Positions 28,731 through 37,659 are shown, counted from the stretch's first letter. The stretch: 64,000 nucleotides of DNA from UBA4742 sp037138595 (GCA_037138595.1 JBAXIB010000005.1:67005-131004), one strand, 5' to 3'. A program made the numbers and translations. The notes: generated by a model not told the origin, from the sequence alone.

Positions 28731-30353
28731 TTACGTCGACGCGTCGACACGAACGAGTTTCTCGAATGCTTCGGTGAAACCGGTGAGTGGCCCTCGGTAG
28801 GCGAGGTGCTGATCCGGACGGACAATCAGACACTCGCTGGCATCAAGGCCGAAAGTTTGCTCCCACACTCCGGTGGGACACGACCTAACGACGCACGGTT
28901 GCCCAGCATCGGCAATGTCGGTGCCATCGCTCACCAACACGGTGGGCACCCGGCAATCAATCAGATCCAGCGTTGAACGGCCGTCCGGTAGCCAGCCGTG
29001 AGGCAAACGGCCGCCCGGTCTCGTCGACGGAACATAGTCACGCGCAGGCTCGTTCAGCACAGGTACTTCGGTGCCATCAGCAATGACAAGGGGACCGTTA
29101 TAGGTGTGCCCTAATTGCAGCCCGAGTAGATCGAAATGGATTGCTTGGTTGGCGATCGCTGCTTCGACGACAGCCCGAGCAACAGGGTCGGCGAGAATCA
29201 ACTTCATCGCCGCTTCCGATTGTTGAACATCCTCGGTAATGCCAAGCGTCAGTGGGACCTCGAGCAATTTCAAAGCGTTGTGCATCGATTGTTCACAATT
29301 GAATTCCGCGACCGGCTTGCGCTCGGCTTCGTACGTTTCGAGTCGATCGTCTTCGAGCCAACCCGACTCAACGGCAGCAAGTTTCCAGATCAAGTTGTGC
29401 GCATCGGCAACCCCGGTATTGAGACCCAGTCCCCCAGTGGGCGGAAAACGGTGCGCGGCGTCACCAATCAGAAACGTTCGGCCATCGCGGTAGCGCTCCG
29501 CGATCTGCGCGCTCATGTGCCACGTGCCAATCGTGAGCACTTCGAATGGGACATCGGGGTCATCCATCGCCGCGGCTACGAGTGCAGCACATCGCTCGAC
29601 CGTGAGCGTCTCGATGGCCTGTGCATCAGGATCCCACGGGTGCATGTACACCCATTCGCGATCCCGACCGTGGGAGATAAATGCTCCCGCGCTGGCTGGA
29701 TCGAGCACGAAATACAGGGCACCGGGATCGACACCGACAACTGCGCTGAGATCAGCGGCGATGTGAACCATCACAAACGACCCCAACGAACGCGGCCCAA
29801 TCATTTCAATACCGAGACTCCCTCGCACTTGGCTGGCGGCACCATCGGCGGCCAAAAGGTACTTCGCATTGAAGGTCACCGGTCCATCAGGCCCCAACGC
29901 CTCGACCGACACACCGGTCGAAAACTCGGACGCACCAATCCACTCGTGGAGATAGCGCACATCAAGTTCGGGCGTGACGAGCAGTGGTTCAAGCCGGTGC
30001 TGACTGAGATTGCGCAATGGCGTCGGCGTAATCGCCAACATGTCGTCACCTTGACGTTCGAATGGAAGCGTGCCGATCACCTCGCCGCCTAGCTTCGTCA
30101 CCCAGTGAACCAAACCGGCCTCGGCCGGCGACAGCGCCGCGCCAAGCACAAGATCCATGGCAACACCTGCTTGTCGCCAGATCTCAAAGGTGCGCGCGTT
30201 CACCACGTGTGCCGCTGGCGACCGTTGTGGCCCGGCTCGCTGCTCCAGCACAACGGCTGCGAGCCCGACCTGCTGGCACAGATGAGCGGCAGTTAACCCG
30301 CTAGGACCACCGCCGATGATGACCACGTCGACGTCCGTCGCGACTGAAGCCAC
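28731..30353 (-). CDS. FAD-dependent aromatic-ring monooxygenase (MhpA/PheA group)
   Basis: A 540-residue class A flavoprotein monooxygenase. The FAD-binding GxGxxG is VVIIGGGPSGLTAAHL at residues 10-25. The conserved GDAAHRFPPTGGLGLNTGVADAHNL binds the FAD ribityl and pyrophosphate. A thioredoxin-like C-terminal domain is kept, as in phenol and 3-(3-hydroxyphenyl)propionate hydroxylases. It would ortho-hydroxylate a phenolic compound with NAD(P)H and O2 to a catechol, the substrate class of the extradiol dioxygenase two genes upstream. The GTG start directly abuts the SDR stop. Confidence 0.9.
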   Translation of the reverse strand: MASVATDVDVVIIGGGPSGLTAAHLCQQVGLAAVVLEQRAGPQRSPAAHVVNARTFEIWRQAGVAMDLVLGAALSPAEAGLVHWVTKLGGEVIGTLPFERQGDDMLAITPTPLRNLSQHRLEPLLVTPELDVRYLHEWIGASEFSTGVSVEALGPDGPVTFNAKYLLAADGAASQVRGSLGIEMIGPRSLGSFVMVHIAADLSAVVGVDPGALYFVLDPASAGAFISHGRDREWVYMHPWDPDAQAIETLTVERCAALVAAAMDDPDVPFEVLTIGTWHMSAQIAERYRDGRTFLIGDAAHRFPPTGGLGLNTGVADAHNLIWKLAAVESGWLEDDRLETYEAERKPVAEFNCEQSMHNALKLLEVPLTLGITEDVQQSEAAMKLILADPVARAVVEAAIANQAIHFDLLGLQLGHTYNGPLVIADGTEVPVLNEPARDYVPSTRPGGRLPHGWLPDGRSTLDLIDCRVPTVLVSDGTDIADAGQPCVVRSCPTGVWEQTFGLDASECLIVRPDQHLAYRGPLTGFTEAFEKLVRVDAST

Positions 30354-31133
30354 CTAAAACACTCCCTCGTAACTGCCGCCGTCGAGCTGGATACTTTGAC
30401 CACTCATGTAACTCGCCTGGTGCGAGCAGACAAAGGCAAAAGTGTCGCCAAACTCGTCGGGGTGGCCGAGTCGGCCGGCGTTTATCGTCGCCACCTGCTC
30501 GGCGCGTGCTTCGTCGTAACTTATGCCACGAAACGCCATCACTGCCTCGGCCATCTGGTGTTGGCGGCCAGTATCAAATCGCTCGGGCAGCAGGCAGTTG
30601 ATGGTCACGTTGTGTGCGACCGCCGATTTCGACAGGCCTTTAAGTACTCCCGTGAGGCCTAGACGTGGGCCGCTCGACATGGACATGTATGGGTTGGGGG
30701 ATTTCACCATTGCCGATGAGATCGCGACGATGCGCCCGAATTGGCGTTGCTGCATGCCTTCAATGACGCGCTGCACAAATAGCAGTGGCGCAACCATTGT
30801 GCGGTGCATCGTTTCGGCCCATTGGCCCTCGTCGATGTCACCGAATGCTCTTGGCGGTGGGCCTTCGCCGTTGAGTAATACAATGTCAGGCTCCGGACAT
30901 GCCGCTAAAAGTGCATCGTGCACTTCGGTCAATGTCGAATCGCCGACGACTGGGGTGACCGAAACCCCGAAAGCGTCACGGAGTTCATCACATGCGCGCA
31001 GAACGTCAGCTTCAGTCCGTCCGTTTACGACCAAGTTCACACCTTCGCGAGCGAGGCTTTCGGCACACGCGCGGCCAAGGCCTCGACTCGATGCGAGCAG
31101 GATGGCCGAACGGCCGCTGATACCAAGATCCAT
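30354..31133 (-). CDS. Short-chain dehydrogenase/reductase family protein
   Basis: A Rossmann-fold protein of about 259 residues starting at MDLGISGRSA. The cofactor motif SSRGLGRA replaces the usual TGxxxGIG, and VVNGRTE suggests NADP preference. A serine is present in VAISSAM, but the classical Tyr-x3-Lys pair is not: the region reads NPYMSMSSGPRLGL. C-terminal QSIQLDGG is typical of the family. Whether it is a catalytic dehydrogenase is therefore uncertain. It sits between the dioxygenase (four-base gap) and the hydroxylase (zero-base gap). Confidence 0.84.
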   Translation of the reverse strand: MDLGISGRSAILLASSRGLGRACAESLAREGVNLVVNGRTEADVLRACDELRDAFGVSVTPVVGDSTLTEVHDALLAACPEPDIVLLNGEGPPPRAFGDIDEGQWAETMHRTMVAPLLFVQRVIEGMQQRQFGRIVAISSAMVKSPNPYMSMSSGPRLGLTGVLKGLSKSAVAHNVTINCLLPERFDTGRQHQMAEAVMAFRGISYDEARAEQVATINAGRLGHPDEFGDTFAFVCSHQASYMSGQSIQLDGGSYEGVF

Positions 31134-31137
31134 AGCG

Positions 31138-32091
31138 TCAGTCCAATCCGAGCGATTCGCGCGCGGCAGCAATGACTGGCAGGTCAGCCGGATTCAAGAA
31201 TTCGTCGGGCTCTGGTGGGCCCCACGCGGCGATCGAAACTGGCCCATCGGCCCCTAACCAATCCCGGCGACAATGGTCGCGCTCCCACGCTTCATCATCG
31301 ACGATTTGGTCAATGTCGGAGTACAACTCGAACATCGTGCCCGCGGGGTCGTTGAGGTACCAAAAGACATTTGACCCAAGTACGTGGCGACCGATGCCGA
31401 CAACATTCGCGTCGGGCCGCTCGTCCATCACTGCTTGACCGGCCTTGCCGATCGCGTCTATGTCGTCCATCTCTAGCGCGTAATGATTGATGTAAGACGT
31501 GGGACCGGGCTGAATGAGCAAGTTGTGGTGATCGGTTTCGATCCGACCAAAGGTGGCCACTCCTTGCAACAACTGATCGGAGACCCTGAACCCGAGGCCG
31601 TCGAAGTAAAAAGCGGTGGCTTCCCCAATGTGCGGGGTGCCCAGCACGATGTGGCCCAGTCGACGCGGCGGGCGGGGCTGAGCTTCGGTAATCGCATCGG
31701 AGCGTTCGTTCACGCGATTGTGACTACCCGCGTGGTTCCAAGCACGGGTTTGGGTTGGCGTCAGCGGATGCGGTGCGGTCACATCGATGATGACGCGATG
31801 CTGAAACACCGGATCAATACACCTAAGGCGAGTGTCCTCGATTGTCGATGGAACTCCTAGGTTGCCAATTCGAGTCGCGATGTCGGCGAGGTCGCGTTCG
31901 GTCTCACAACTCATGTGCAACTCCGACATGTGGCGATAGGTGCCCTGAGCGATGCGTAACTGCACCGCCCTGTCCTCAGTGCCAATAACTCCGTCAGTTG
32001 AACGGACCATCCCACGACGAAGCCAAAAATCCATCAACTCGGCTGGATTAGGCACGCTCAGTTCAATATCAAGCAAACCGTTCAAAGCCAT
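31138..32091 (-). CDS. Extradiol ring-cleavage dioxygenase (VOC type I)
   Basis: A 317-residue protein with two tandem vicinal-oxygen-chelate modules. In the C-terminal module the Fe(II) ligands are visible as His in RLGHIVLGTP, His in YINHYALEM and Glu in MFELYSDID. It should meta-cleave a catechol or dihydroxybiphenyl-like ring. It is the first gene of a four-gene operon (dioxygenase, SDR, flavin hydroxylase, DUF2855) divergent from a GntR regulator. The order suggests hydroxylation then cleavage of an aromatic substrate that I cannot identify. Confidence 0.88.
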   Translation of the reverse strand: MALNGLLDIELSVPNPAELMDFWLRRGMVRSTDGVIGTEDRAVQLRIAQGTYRHMSELHMSCETERDLADIATRIGNLGVPSTIEDTRLRCIDPVFQHRVIIDVTAPHPLTPTQTRAWNHAGSHNRVNERSDAITEAQPRPPRRLGHIVLGTPHIGEATAFYFDGLGFRVSDQLLQGVATFGRIETDHHNLLIQPGPTSYINHYALEMDDIDAIGKAGQAVMDERPDANVVGIGRHVLGSNVFWYLNDPAGTMFELYSDIDQIVDDEAWERDHCRRDWLGADGPVSIAAWGPPEPDEFLNPADLPVIAAARESLGLD

Positions 32092-32153
32092 AACTGATCA
32101 TCTCCTCGAGCGCTGCAGCGGTTCTTGAGCGGCCAACCTCGGAATCACGGCCT

Positions 32154-32201
32154 TATCCTATAGGATACAGAATACATGAGATTAGGATACATGAGATTAG
32201 G
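32154..32201. promoter_or_regulatory. Probable GntR operator region: palindrome plus tandem repeat
   Basis: A perfect 14-bp palindrome TATCCTATAGGATA (32154-32167) is followed four bases later by two directly adjacent copies of ATACATGAGATTAGG (32172-32186 and 32187-32201). The region lies between the divergent dioxygenase and GntR starts, 20 to 70 bases before each. The palindrome size and A/T-rich centre fit a dimeric FadR-subfamily GntR protein. The direct repeats may be promoter elements or half-sites. Confidence 0.6.
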
Positions 32202-32222
32202 GATAAGTCGCAGGGGGCAATC

Positions 32223-32894
32223 ATGATCGGAACCAAAAATCCCGCCAGCGAACCGCCACCCACGCTGACCGAGTGGGCCGACCAGCAGTTACGCGCTTCA
32301 ATCTTGGATGGCGACTATCGGCCCGGAGATTCGCTGGTGATCTCGACATTGTCGGAGCAGTTGAACCTGTCGGCCACTCCGCTCCGAGAAGCGTTGCGCA
32401 AACTGGCCGCTGAAGGCCTTGTCGTTCTGCAGTCGCATGGGTCAGCCCGCGTTTCCGAGGTCGACTTGCACGAAGCAAACGAGATTTACGAGATGCGACT
32501 CTTGCTCGAACCAATGGCCCTCGAACGTGCGGTCGAGGCTGGCGACGCCGCCTACCGCGGCAGGGTCGAGGCCACCTGGAGTTCACTCACTTCTGCGCGA
32601 ATCGCATCGGCCAGCGACCATGCTGCGTTTCACCGCGCGCTGTTATCGGCTTGCGATTCGGCATGGCTGCTGCGGCTGGCCACCATGTTGTCGGACCGAG
32701 CAAGCCTGATGATCACCGTTGGGTTGCCCGATCGACCCGCTGCCTACGAGACATCGACTGCGCATCGCACACTGATGGAACTCACAATCGCTGGCAATGC
32801 GGCCGGTGCCGCGAAGGAGCTTCACCGACACCTATCGCAGACCCTCGATGCGCTCTGCATGGTCCTCGACGGCGGCACAACAGTTCCGGGCTGA
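32223..32894 (+). CDS. GntR-family transcriptional regulator (FadR/FCD subgroup)
   Basis: A 223-residue repressor-type regulator. The winged helix-turn-helix covers about 15-75 (LSEQLNLSATPLREALRKLAAEGLV). An all-helical FCD ligand domain follows (about 85-215) with the usual metal-binding residues spread over EIYEMRLLLEP, HAAFHRALL and AHRTLMELTI. It is divergent from the aromatic-cleavage operon and most likely controls it in response to a pathway acid. Its 3' end overlaps a minus-strand membrane-protein frame. Confidence 0.9.
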   Translation: MIGTKNPASEPPPTLTEWADQQLRASILDGDYRPGDSLVISTLSEQLNLSATPLREALRKLAAEGLVVLQSHGSARVSEVDLHEANEIYEMRLLLEPMALERAVEAGDAAYRGRVEATWSSLTSARIASASDHAAFHRALLSACDSAWLLRLATMLSDRASLMITVGLPDRPAAYETSTAHRTLMELTIAGNAAGAAKELHRHLSQTLDALCMVLDGGTTVPG

Positions 32895-33399
32895 TCGAAA
32901 GCTCGATCGGACCTAACCCCGCGAGTAGAAGCCCCACCGCAAGGATCGTGAGTTGGAAGAACGACGCGTGGATCTCGGTTTCGGCAGTTTTGTCGGCGGC
33001 CAACAGCCGTGCCTCTTTGCGCGCCATCACCAGGAACGCGCCAAACGAAATACATAAGAGACTCACCCCAGAACCAAACCGACCAAGATAATGCTCAAGG
33101 TGACTAAAAATTGCTGCCGCGACTGCTAGCGGGCCAACCGTGAGCACTATCCATGCGAGTCGCATTCCGGACGGGTTCTGCCACAACAACAAACACCCGA
33201 TTCCGTTGAGCAATAATCCGACGGCCGCTCGACCCAGAGCCCAGCGCGACACGTAAATGAGTTGCGCTTCGCGAACCTCACGCGACACACGCGTGGTCGG
33301 GGCCGCGCGAAGTGCACTGTTGGCCGTGAATGATCTCCCCTGTTGACGAATCCAAAATGCACTGCCGCATGCCGTCACATCCGGCGATGCGACCCGCAT
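32782..33399 (-). CDS. Putative four-helix membrane protein with unusual tail
   Basis: About 205 residues. Four membrane helices are predicted from RAAVGLLLNGIGCLLLW, WIVLTVGPLAVAAAIFS, VSLLCISFGAFLVM and LTILAVGLLLAGLGPIEL. After the last helix the frame continues for 40 Arg/Cys-rich residues antisense to the end of the GntR gene, which does not look native. A frameshift or loss of the original stop is possible. The true start is unclear. Family unknown. Confidence 0.45.
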   Translation of the reverse strand: MRVASPDVTACGSAFWIRQQGRSFTANSALRAAPTTRVSREVREAQLIYVSRWALGRAAVGLLLNGIGCLLLWQNPSGMRLAWIVLTVGPLAVAAAIFSHLEHYLGRFGSGVSLLCISFGAFLVMARKEARLLAADKTAETEIHASFFQLTILAVGLLLAGLGPIELSISPELLCRRRGPCRAHRGSAIGVGEAPSRHRPHCQRL

Positions 33400-33446
33400 C
33401 GACCAGAACTGGCGGCGCTACCCAGCAAGCACCGATGAAGTCGAGT

Positions 33447-34076
33447 TCAACGAATGCTGCGCATGATCAGCTCGGTCATCCGATCGATGTGATCAGCCAG
33501 GTCGATCGGTCCGTCCACGACATCGAAGGCCGACGAGAGTTGCGGCAAGTTGAATGGAGCGGCGCCGGCCTGACCGAAAAAGAAGAGTTCCCTCGCCGAA
33601 ATAGGTCGGATAATGCCCTGCTCGACCAGTCTCGCCACGAGCTCGACAAGTGGACGAGCGATGGGGTCGAACGCGTTCGCGACGAGATAGTCAAGGCGCT
33701 CGTTCGCCTCAAGGCCTTCCTGGTTTACTAAGCGCCCCAGCTCAGGGTGACGGCTAGCAGCGGTCATAAACGAGTGGATGGTCGCCCGCAGCTCGCCAAT
33801 CTCATCAAGGTCGTCGATGTCGTTGGGCTGGTTTCCCCGCGCCTCAGACAGCGTGGCGAGGAACTCGGCGATGCCGAAGTCGACCGCTGCGAAGTACAGG
33901 GACCGTTTTGACCCAAACCGTTGGCTGATTGTCTCGTGACTGACACCGAGTTTCGCGTTGAGGGCTCGGACCGACATTGCTTCGAAACCAAGGGCCGCGA
34001 ACGCGCTCAACGCGGCGCGCAAGATTTCCTTGTCGGACCGAATGGGCGGTCGGCCTCGGGGTTTGTTCGGGTCCAT
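33447..34076 (-). CDS. TetR-family transcriptional regulator
   Basis: A 209-residue regulator beginning MDPNKPRGRPP, with an alternative in-frame ATG at 34100. The helix-turn-helix is about residues 20-60 (LGVSHETISQRFGSKRSLYFAAV). The helical C-terminal ligand domain follows. It is divergent from the YHYH lipoprotein gene. A near-perfect 16-bp palindrome lies across the intergenic start region and is a likely binding site. Confidence 0.87.
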   Translation of the reverse strand: MDPNKPRGRPPIRSDKEILRAALSAFAALGFEAMSVRALNAKLGVSHETISQRFGSKRSLYFAAVDFGIAEFLATLSEARGNQPNDIDDLDEIGELRATIHSFMTAASRHPELGRLVNQEGLEANERLDYLVANAFDPIARPLVELVARLVEQGIIRPISARELFFFGQAGAAPFNLPQLSSAFDVVDGPIDLADHIDRMTELIMRSIR

Positions 34077-34085
34077 CTCGATTAT

Positions 34086-34101
34086 CTTGCCATATGACAA
34101 G
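34086..34101. promoter_or_regulatory. Candidate TetR operator
   Basis: CTTGCCATATGACAAG is a 16-bp inverted repeat with 14 of 16 bases symmetric. It sits 10 bases before the TetR start and 23 bases before the start of the divergent lipoprotein gene. That is where an autoregulating TetR would block both. Confidence 0.45.
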
Positions 34102-34124
34102 AATTTTTTGCGACCTTGTCGTCC

Positions 34125-34778
34125 ATGAAGAAAACGTCACCATTCGATTGGGGTCCAGCCAAGCACATCCGAGCAGTCGCACTCGTGACTCTTATCCTGG
34201 CGACTGGGAGCACCGCGTGCGGAGCTTCGGCCGGCGATTCAGCCCAGCCTGCGACCACGACGCTTGCGCAAACCACCACCACGTTGAACGAAACTGCCGC
34301 GGCTTCGGTGATCAACACCTGGGCCCATTCGCCAGTGGACCGCACGAAGTTACCAATCGGCACCTCGCACGTCTCGACCAAAACTGCAGACGTCGGTGGC
34401 TTGTTGGTCTGCGATGCAGGGTTCACCAACGGAGGCATGTTCAAGGCCGGACCGTGGATTGACGAATCGGCCGGCACGTGGGACGCCACCAAAAAGGTCT
34501 CGGTTCAAGGCAACGTCTCGTGGCCCATGGCCAAATACCGCGAGGTCATCGACGGCACGAGTCGCACGATCACCAGCAACGGCTTACCGGTCGATGATGT
34601 GACCGGTACCTTTCCGATCGCCGCCGACGATCCGGCATTCTCCTAGGAGACCCAAGACCAATGTCACGGCCGCAACTCACCGATCGTGCTCGATGGCAAG
34701 GTCACGACTAGCTACCACTACTCGGCAACCTATGAGTTCCCCTACTCAATCGGCTGCTTTCACGGAACTGCCCAATGA
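34125..34778 (+). pseudogene. YHYH-type secreted lipoprotein gene with in-frame TAG
   Basis: The first part encodes a signal peptide with a lipobox-like ATGSTACG and a Thr-rich linker, then the N-terminal YHYH-family domain up to DDPAFS. A TAG follows at 34644-34646. The same frame then continues with ETQDQCHGRNSPIVLDG, SYHYSATYEFPYSIGCFHG and a TGA at 34776. The continuation carries the YHYH-domain hallmarks (the Tyr-His-Tyr motif and the PYxIGCFHG end), so the two parts are one gene. Either a nonsense mutation has inactivated it, or the stop is read through. It lies just upstream of a second lipoprotein gene. Confidence 0.75.
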
Positions 34779-34954
34779 CCCGGCTGATCCGTCGACGAGC
34801 ACGCCCGGCTGAGCCGGCGCCTAGGACTCGACCCGAAATGAACTAACCCAGGAAAACGTTGTCGCGTCGCCAACTCAAGCGGTTCGCAGTGCCCGCGCAT
34901 TGCTACCTTGGCGACTGCCAAGTAACTTGCGCTCTTGCCCGTTCAGGAGGAACC

Positions 34955-35674
34955 ATGAGGCACCGACTACTTTTCCCGATCGGCCTTCTGTGCTTAGGCA
35001 CATTGGTCGCGAGCTGCGGCGGCGCTTCGTCGTCTTCCAGCACGGCCACGACGCTCACCGAAACCGCTGCGAGCCCGGCCGCCGCAACCCCCACCACGTT
35101 TCGGGCAGACGTGTGGGCCGACAACTGGTTTTCGCTTTACGCCAACGGCACGCTCGTCGGCCAAGACAGCGTACCCATCACCACGGTGCGTTCGTTCAAC
35201 GCAGAGACGATCACGTTCACCGCCACCTACCCCGTGACGATCGCCATGGTGTCCAAGGACTACGTCGAAAACGAGAGCGGACTCGAATACATCGGGACCG
35301 ACCGCCAGCAGATGGGCGACGGCGGATTCATCGCCCAGTTCACCGACACCACCACCGGCAAAGTCGTCGCCGCCACCGGTGCTGACTGGAAGGGCTTGGT
35401 CATCTTTCGAGCACCGTTGAACCCTGACTGCGTGAAGGCAGCCGATCCAATGACCACCTGCCAGCACGAGATTCTCCCGGAACCCGATGGTTGGACGTCG
35501 CCATCCTTCGACGACACGGGCTGGCTCCCTGCCACCACGTACACCGAGGCTGAAGTGGGTACACAGGGCGACTACACCACGATCAGCTGGTCGCCTGTGG
35601 GGGCGCTGATCTGGTCTAGTTCACTAAAGGTTGACAACACCATCCTGTGGCGCCACACGGTGTCGGCTCCGTAA
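34955..35674 (+). CDS. Secreted lipoprotein, partner of YHYH gene
   Basis: A 239-residue protein with a strong AGGAGG site five bases before the ATG. The signal peptide ends in a lipobox (GTLVASCGG), followed by a Ser/Thr/Ala linker. The mature beta-rich domain has ADNWFSLYANGTLVGQDSVP, MVSKDYVENESGLEYIG and QQMGDGGFIAQF. It resembles proteins I associate with YHYH and PEBP-like genes in marine bacteria, whose function is unknown. The upstream YHYH gene carries a stop, so the pair may no longer be complete. Confidence 0.78.
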   Translation: MRHRLLFPIGLLCLGTLVASCGGASSSSSTATTLTETAASPAAATPTTFRADVWADNWFSLYANGTLVGQDSVPITTVRSFNAETITFTATYPVTIAMVSKDYVENESGLEYIGTDRQQMGDGGFIAQFTDTTTGKVVAATGADWKGLVIFRAPLNPDCVKAADPMTTCQHEILPEPDGWTSPSFDDTGWLPATTYTEAEVGTQGDYTTISWSPVGALIWSSSLKVDNTILWRHTVSAP

Positions 35675-35776
35675 GAAGTTGCATCGCGAGTCCTTACCCT
35701 TGGATCACTCACTTGCATCAGGGCGGAGGATTTCGCGAGCGATTTCTTGCGGCGGACGGCGATCTCGTGGGTCTGG

Positions 35777-36241
35777 CTACTGCGATTCGAGGCCGTCGCG
35801 GATCTTCCCTAGCGCAGTATCGAGCGCTTGGATGTCCCTGCTCGTCAGCAGATCAAAGACACGACGACGAACGTTGCGGAGCTGCGTTGGGTACGTCACC
35901 TTCAAGGCACTCAGTCCCAGCGGTGTCAAAGTCGCCAACATGCATCGTCCATCGTCAGCCCCGCGACTCTTGGTGGCGTGACCCTTCGCTACCATTTCGT
36001 CGACTAGTCGCGACATGCGACTCGGCGAGAGTGCGCAGATCGATGCCAAGTCACCGATCCGAAGTTGCTGGTTCTCGGCCTCCGAGAGGTGGACGAGCAC
36101 TACGTACTCGGACAGCGAGACCGGTGATTCACTAGCAAGGTCCTCGCCAAGTGTCTTCACTAAGTGGTTCGTCAGGTAGGTCAGCGAGCGCCACGCCGAC
36201 TCTTCGTTTGGGGTCAGAAAGGGAGTCTGGATTTTGGACAC
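35777..36241 (-). CDS. MarR-family transcriptional regulator
   Basis: A 154-residue winged-helix regulator. The recognition region is IGDLASICALSPSRMSRLVDEMVAKGHATKSRGADDGR, a typical MarR HTH and wing with the DxR pair. It is divergent from the F420/FMN oxidoreductase gene. A short palindrome lies 13 bases upstream of its start, so it probably regulates itself and that gene. Confidence 0.88.
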   Translation of the reverse strand: MSKIQTPFLTPNEESAWRSLTYLTNHLVKTLGEDLASESPVSLSEYVVLVHLSEAENQQLRIGDLASICALSPSRMSRLVDEMVAKGHATKSRGADDGRCMLATLTPLGLSALKVTYPTQLRNVRRRVFDLLTSRDIQALDTALGKIRDGLESQ

Positions 36242-36253
36242 ACCAGTAGATTA

Positions 36254-36265
36254 GTGCGTGCGCAC
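36254..36265. promoter_or_regulatory. Candidate MarR operator
   Basis: GTGCGTGCGCAC has perfectly complementary 5-bp arms around a TG centre. It lies between the divergent MarR and PPOX-type genes. Confidence 0.35.
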
Positions 36266-36335
36266 ACAAATAAAGCGCTATCGTTGCACGGATGTGCGAC
36301 GGTCTGCGCCTGCACCACGATCAGAAGGACTACCA

Positions 36336-36722
36336 ATGAGCACCTTTACCGAAGCCGAACTCGCCTACTTAGACGATCAGCCACTGATGCGTTTCGCGAC
36401 GGCATCACCCGATGGCAAGCCGGACGTCGCCCCAGTGGTCTTCTCGGTCGACGCGGGCGACATCGTGTCGGCCGGATTCGACATCACCCATACCGTCCGA
36501 CATAAGAACGTCGTGGCGAACCCCCGAGCAACAGTTGTTATCGACGACCTCGCGGCGGTGAGCCCCTGGAGCCCCCGCGGCATCAAAATGGTGGGATCGG
36601 TTGTTGTCGAATCCCACGAGGGGGCTCCGCGCTTTCGGATCAGCCCCCAGGTCATCATCAGCTGGGGAATCAACGACACGACTCCGGGCATTCCGAAAAT
36701 GGAACGCCGAGTAGTCGGCTGA
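36336..36722 (+). CDS. PPOX-class F420- or FMN-dependent oxidoreductase
   Basis: A 128-residue split-barrel flavin/deazaflavin protein. YLDDQPLMRFATASPDGKPDVAPVVF is the typical first strand region. ITHTVRHKNVVANPRATVVIDD and the late KMVGSVVVE complete the barrel. The ATG at 36336 has an AGAAGGA site. Relatives (TIGR04023-like) reduce small aromatics or quinones, often in stress detoxification. MarR control fits such a role. Confidence 0.83.
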   Translation: MSTFTEAELAYLDDQPLMRFATASPDGKPDVAPVVFSVDAGDIVSAGFDITHTVRHKNVVANPRATVVIDDLAAVSPWSPRGIKMVGSVVVESHEGAPRFRISPQVIISWGINDTTPGIPKMERRVVG

Positions 36723-36958
36723 GCGTTCCCGCGAAGGCCTTATTCGAGGTCGCCGCCGAAGGCGCTGCGAGGCCATGGCGACCGCCGAGCGCCTCCCGAA
36801 TGACTGTTGCTAACGTCTGCAGGACCGATACCTGGAGTGTCACGCAACTACGATATGACGCTCCCGAGTTTCTTTGACAAGAGTATGAGTGGTGAATGCG
36901 GGTGATGCTTGTGCCCCTGTTGCCTCTCGGCCGCAACGACATCAAAGGAGAAGCACCT

Positions 36959-37363
36959 ATGGCTATCGGCACTAAGGACGCTCCGTGGAAGCTAACCACT
37001 CCGCCGGGCAGCTCTGCATATGAGATGTACCGAGACCAAGAGGCTGATCCAAACGAACTGGTCTGCCTGGTGGGATCGACCAAGCTCGTCTACTTGTGGC
37101 GAGCAGTCGACGATCTGCACGAATGGCTCATCGCTCAGGGCGGCTGGGTACCGCTTGGCGCTGCCGATGAGAAGAAGGAGTCAGCGCCGGGCACCGTCGA
37201 AGCATTTGGACGAGCAACCGATAATCCGGTCGGTGGCTGGTACGGACTTCGTAAAGGGTATCGGGGAAGGTTTGGCATGTACCTTCCTCCCCTACTGGAG
37301 ATCCTGGGCCGCGCCGAACTCACGCACGACGCACGCAACAACAGCATGCGCGGATTGTCATGA
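36959..37363 (+). CDS. Conserved hypothetical protein
   Basis: A 134-residue soluble protein with an AAAGGAG site before the ATG. It begins MAIGTKDAPWKLTTPPGSSAYEMYRD. WLIAQGGWVPLGAADEKK and NPVGGWYGLRKGYRGRFGMYLPPLLE are strikingly conserved-looking. I know similar proteins in actinobacteria and proteobacteria but no function. It overlaps the next small gene by ATGA, indicating translational coupling. Confidence 0.7.
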   Translation: MAIGTKDAPWKLTTPPGSSAYEMYRDQEADPNELVCLVGSTKLVYLWRAVDDLHEWLIAQGGWVPLGAADEKKESAPGTVEAFGRATDNPVGGWYGLRKGYRGRFGMYLPPLLEILGRAELTHDARNNSMRGLS

Positions 37364-37659
37364 TCGAAACTCGCGTGATCCGCTATCGGACAACATCCGA
37401 AAGCGCCGACGAGAACGCTCGACTGATCGAGGTGGTCTTTGCCGAGCTCGCCGAACGCAACGTGCCCGGTATTCGCTATGAGGTGTTTCGGCTTGACGAC
37501 GGTGTCACCTTCGTCCACGTTGCCACCCTCGACGGCGAGATGAACCCTTTAGAATCTTCACCCGCCTTCGCGGCATTTCAGTCAGGCCTTGGTGCGCGTC
37601 TCGAAGAGGGACCGTACCCGGCGGTCGCCACGGTGGTTGGCTCTCACGGGGTCGGCTGA
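37360..37659 (+). CDS. Small hypothetical protein, translationally coupled
   Basis: A 99-residue protein whose ATGA start overlaps the previous stop. The pattern (ETRVIRYRTTSESADENARLIEVVFAEL, then VTFVHVATLDGE) resembles a small ferredoxin-like alpha/beta dimeric barrel of the ABM/monooxygenase type. The similarity is weak. Function unknown. Confidence 0.65.
   Translation: MIETRVIRYRTTSESADENARLIEVVFAELAERNVPGIRYEVFRLDDGVTFVHVATLDGEMNPLESSPAFAAFQSGLGARLEEGPYPAVATVVGSHGVG

Noticed and set aside
36670..37083. 137-residue minus-strand frame between the PPOX and hypothetical genes
   Set aside because: It overlaps the start of a better-supported plus-strand gene with an AAAGGAG site, and its composition is not protein-like.
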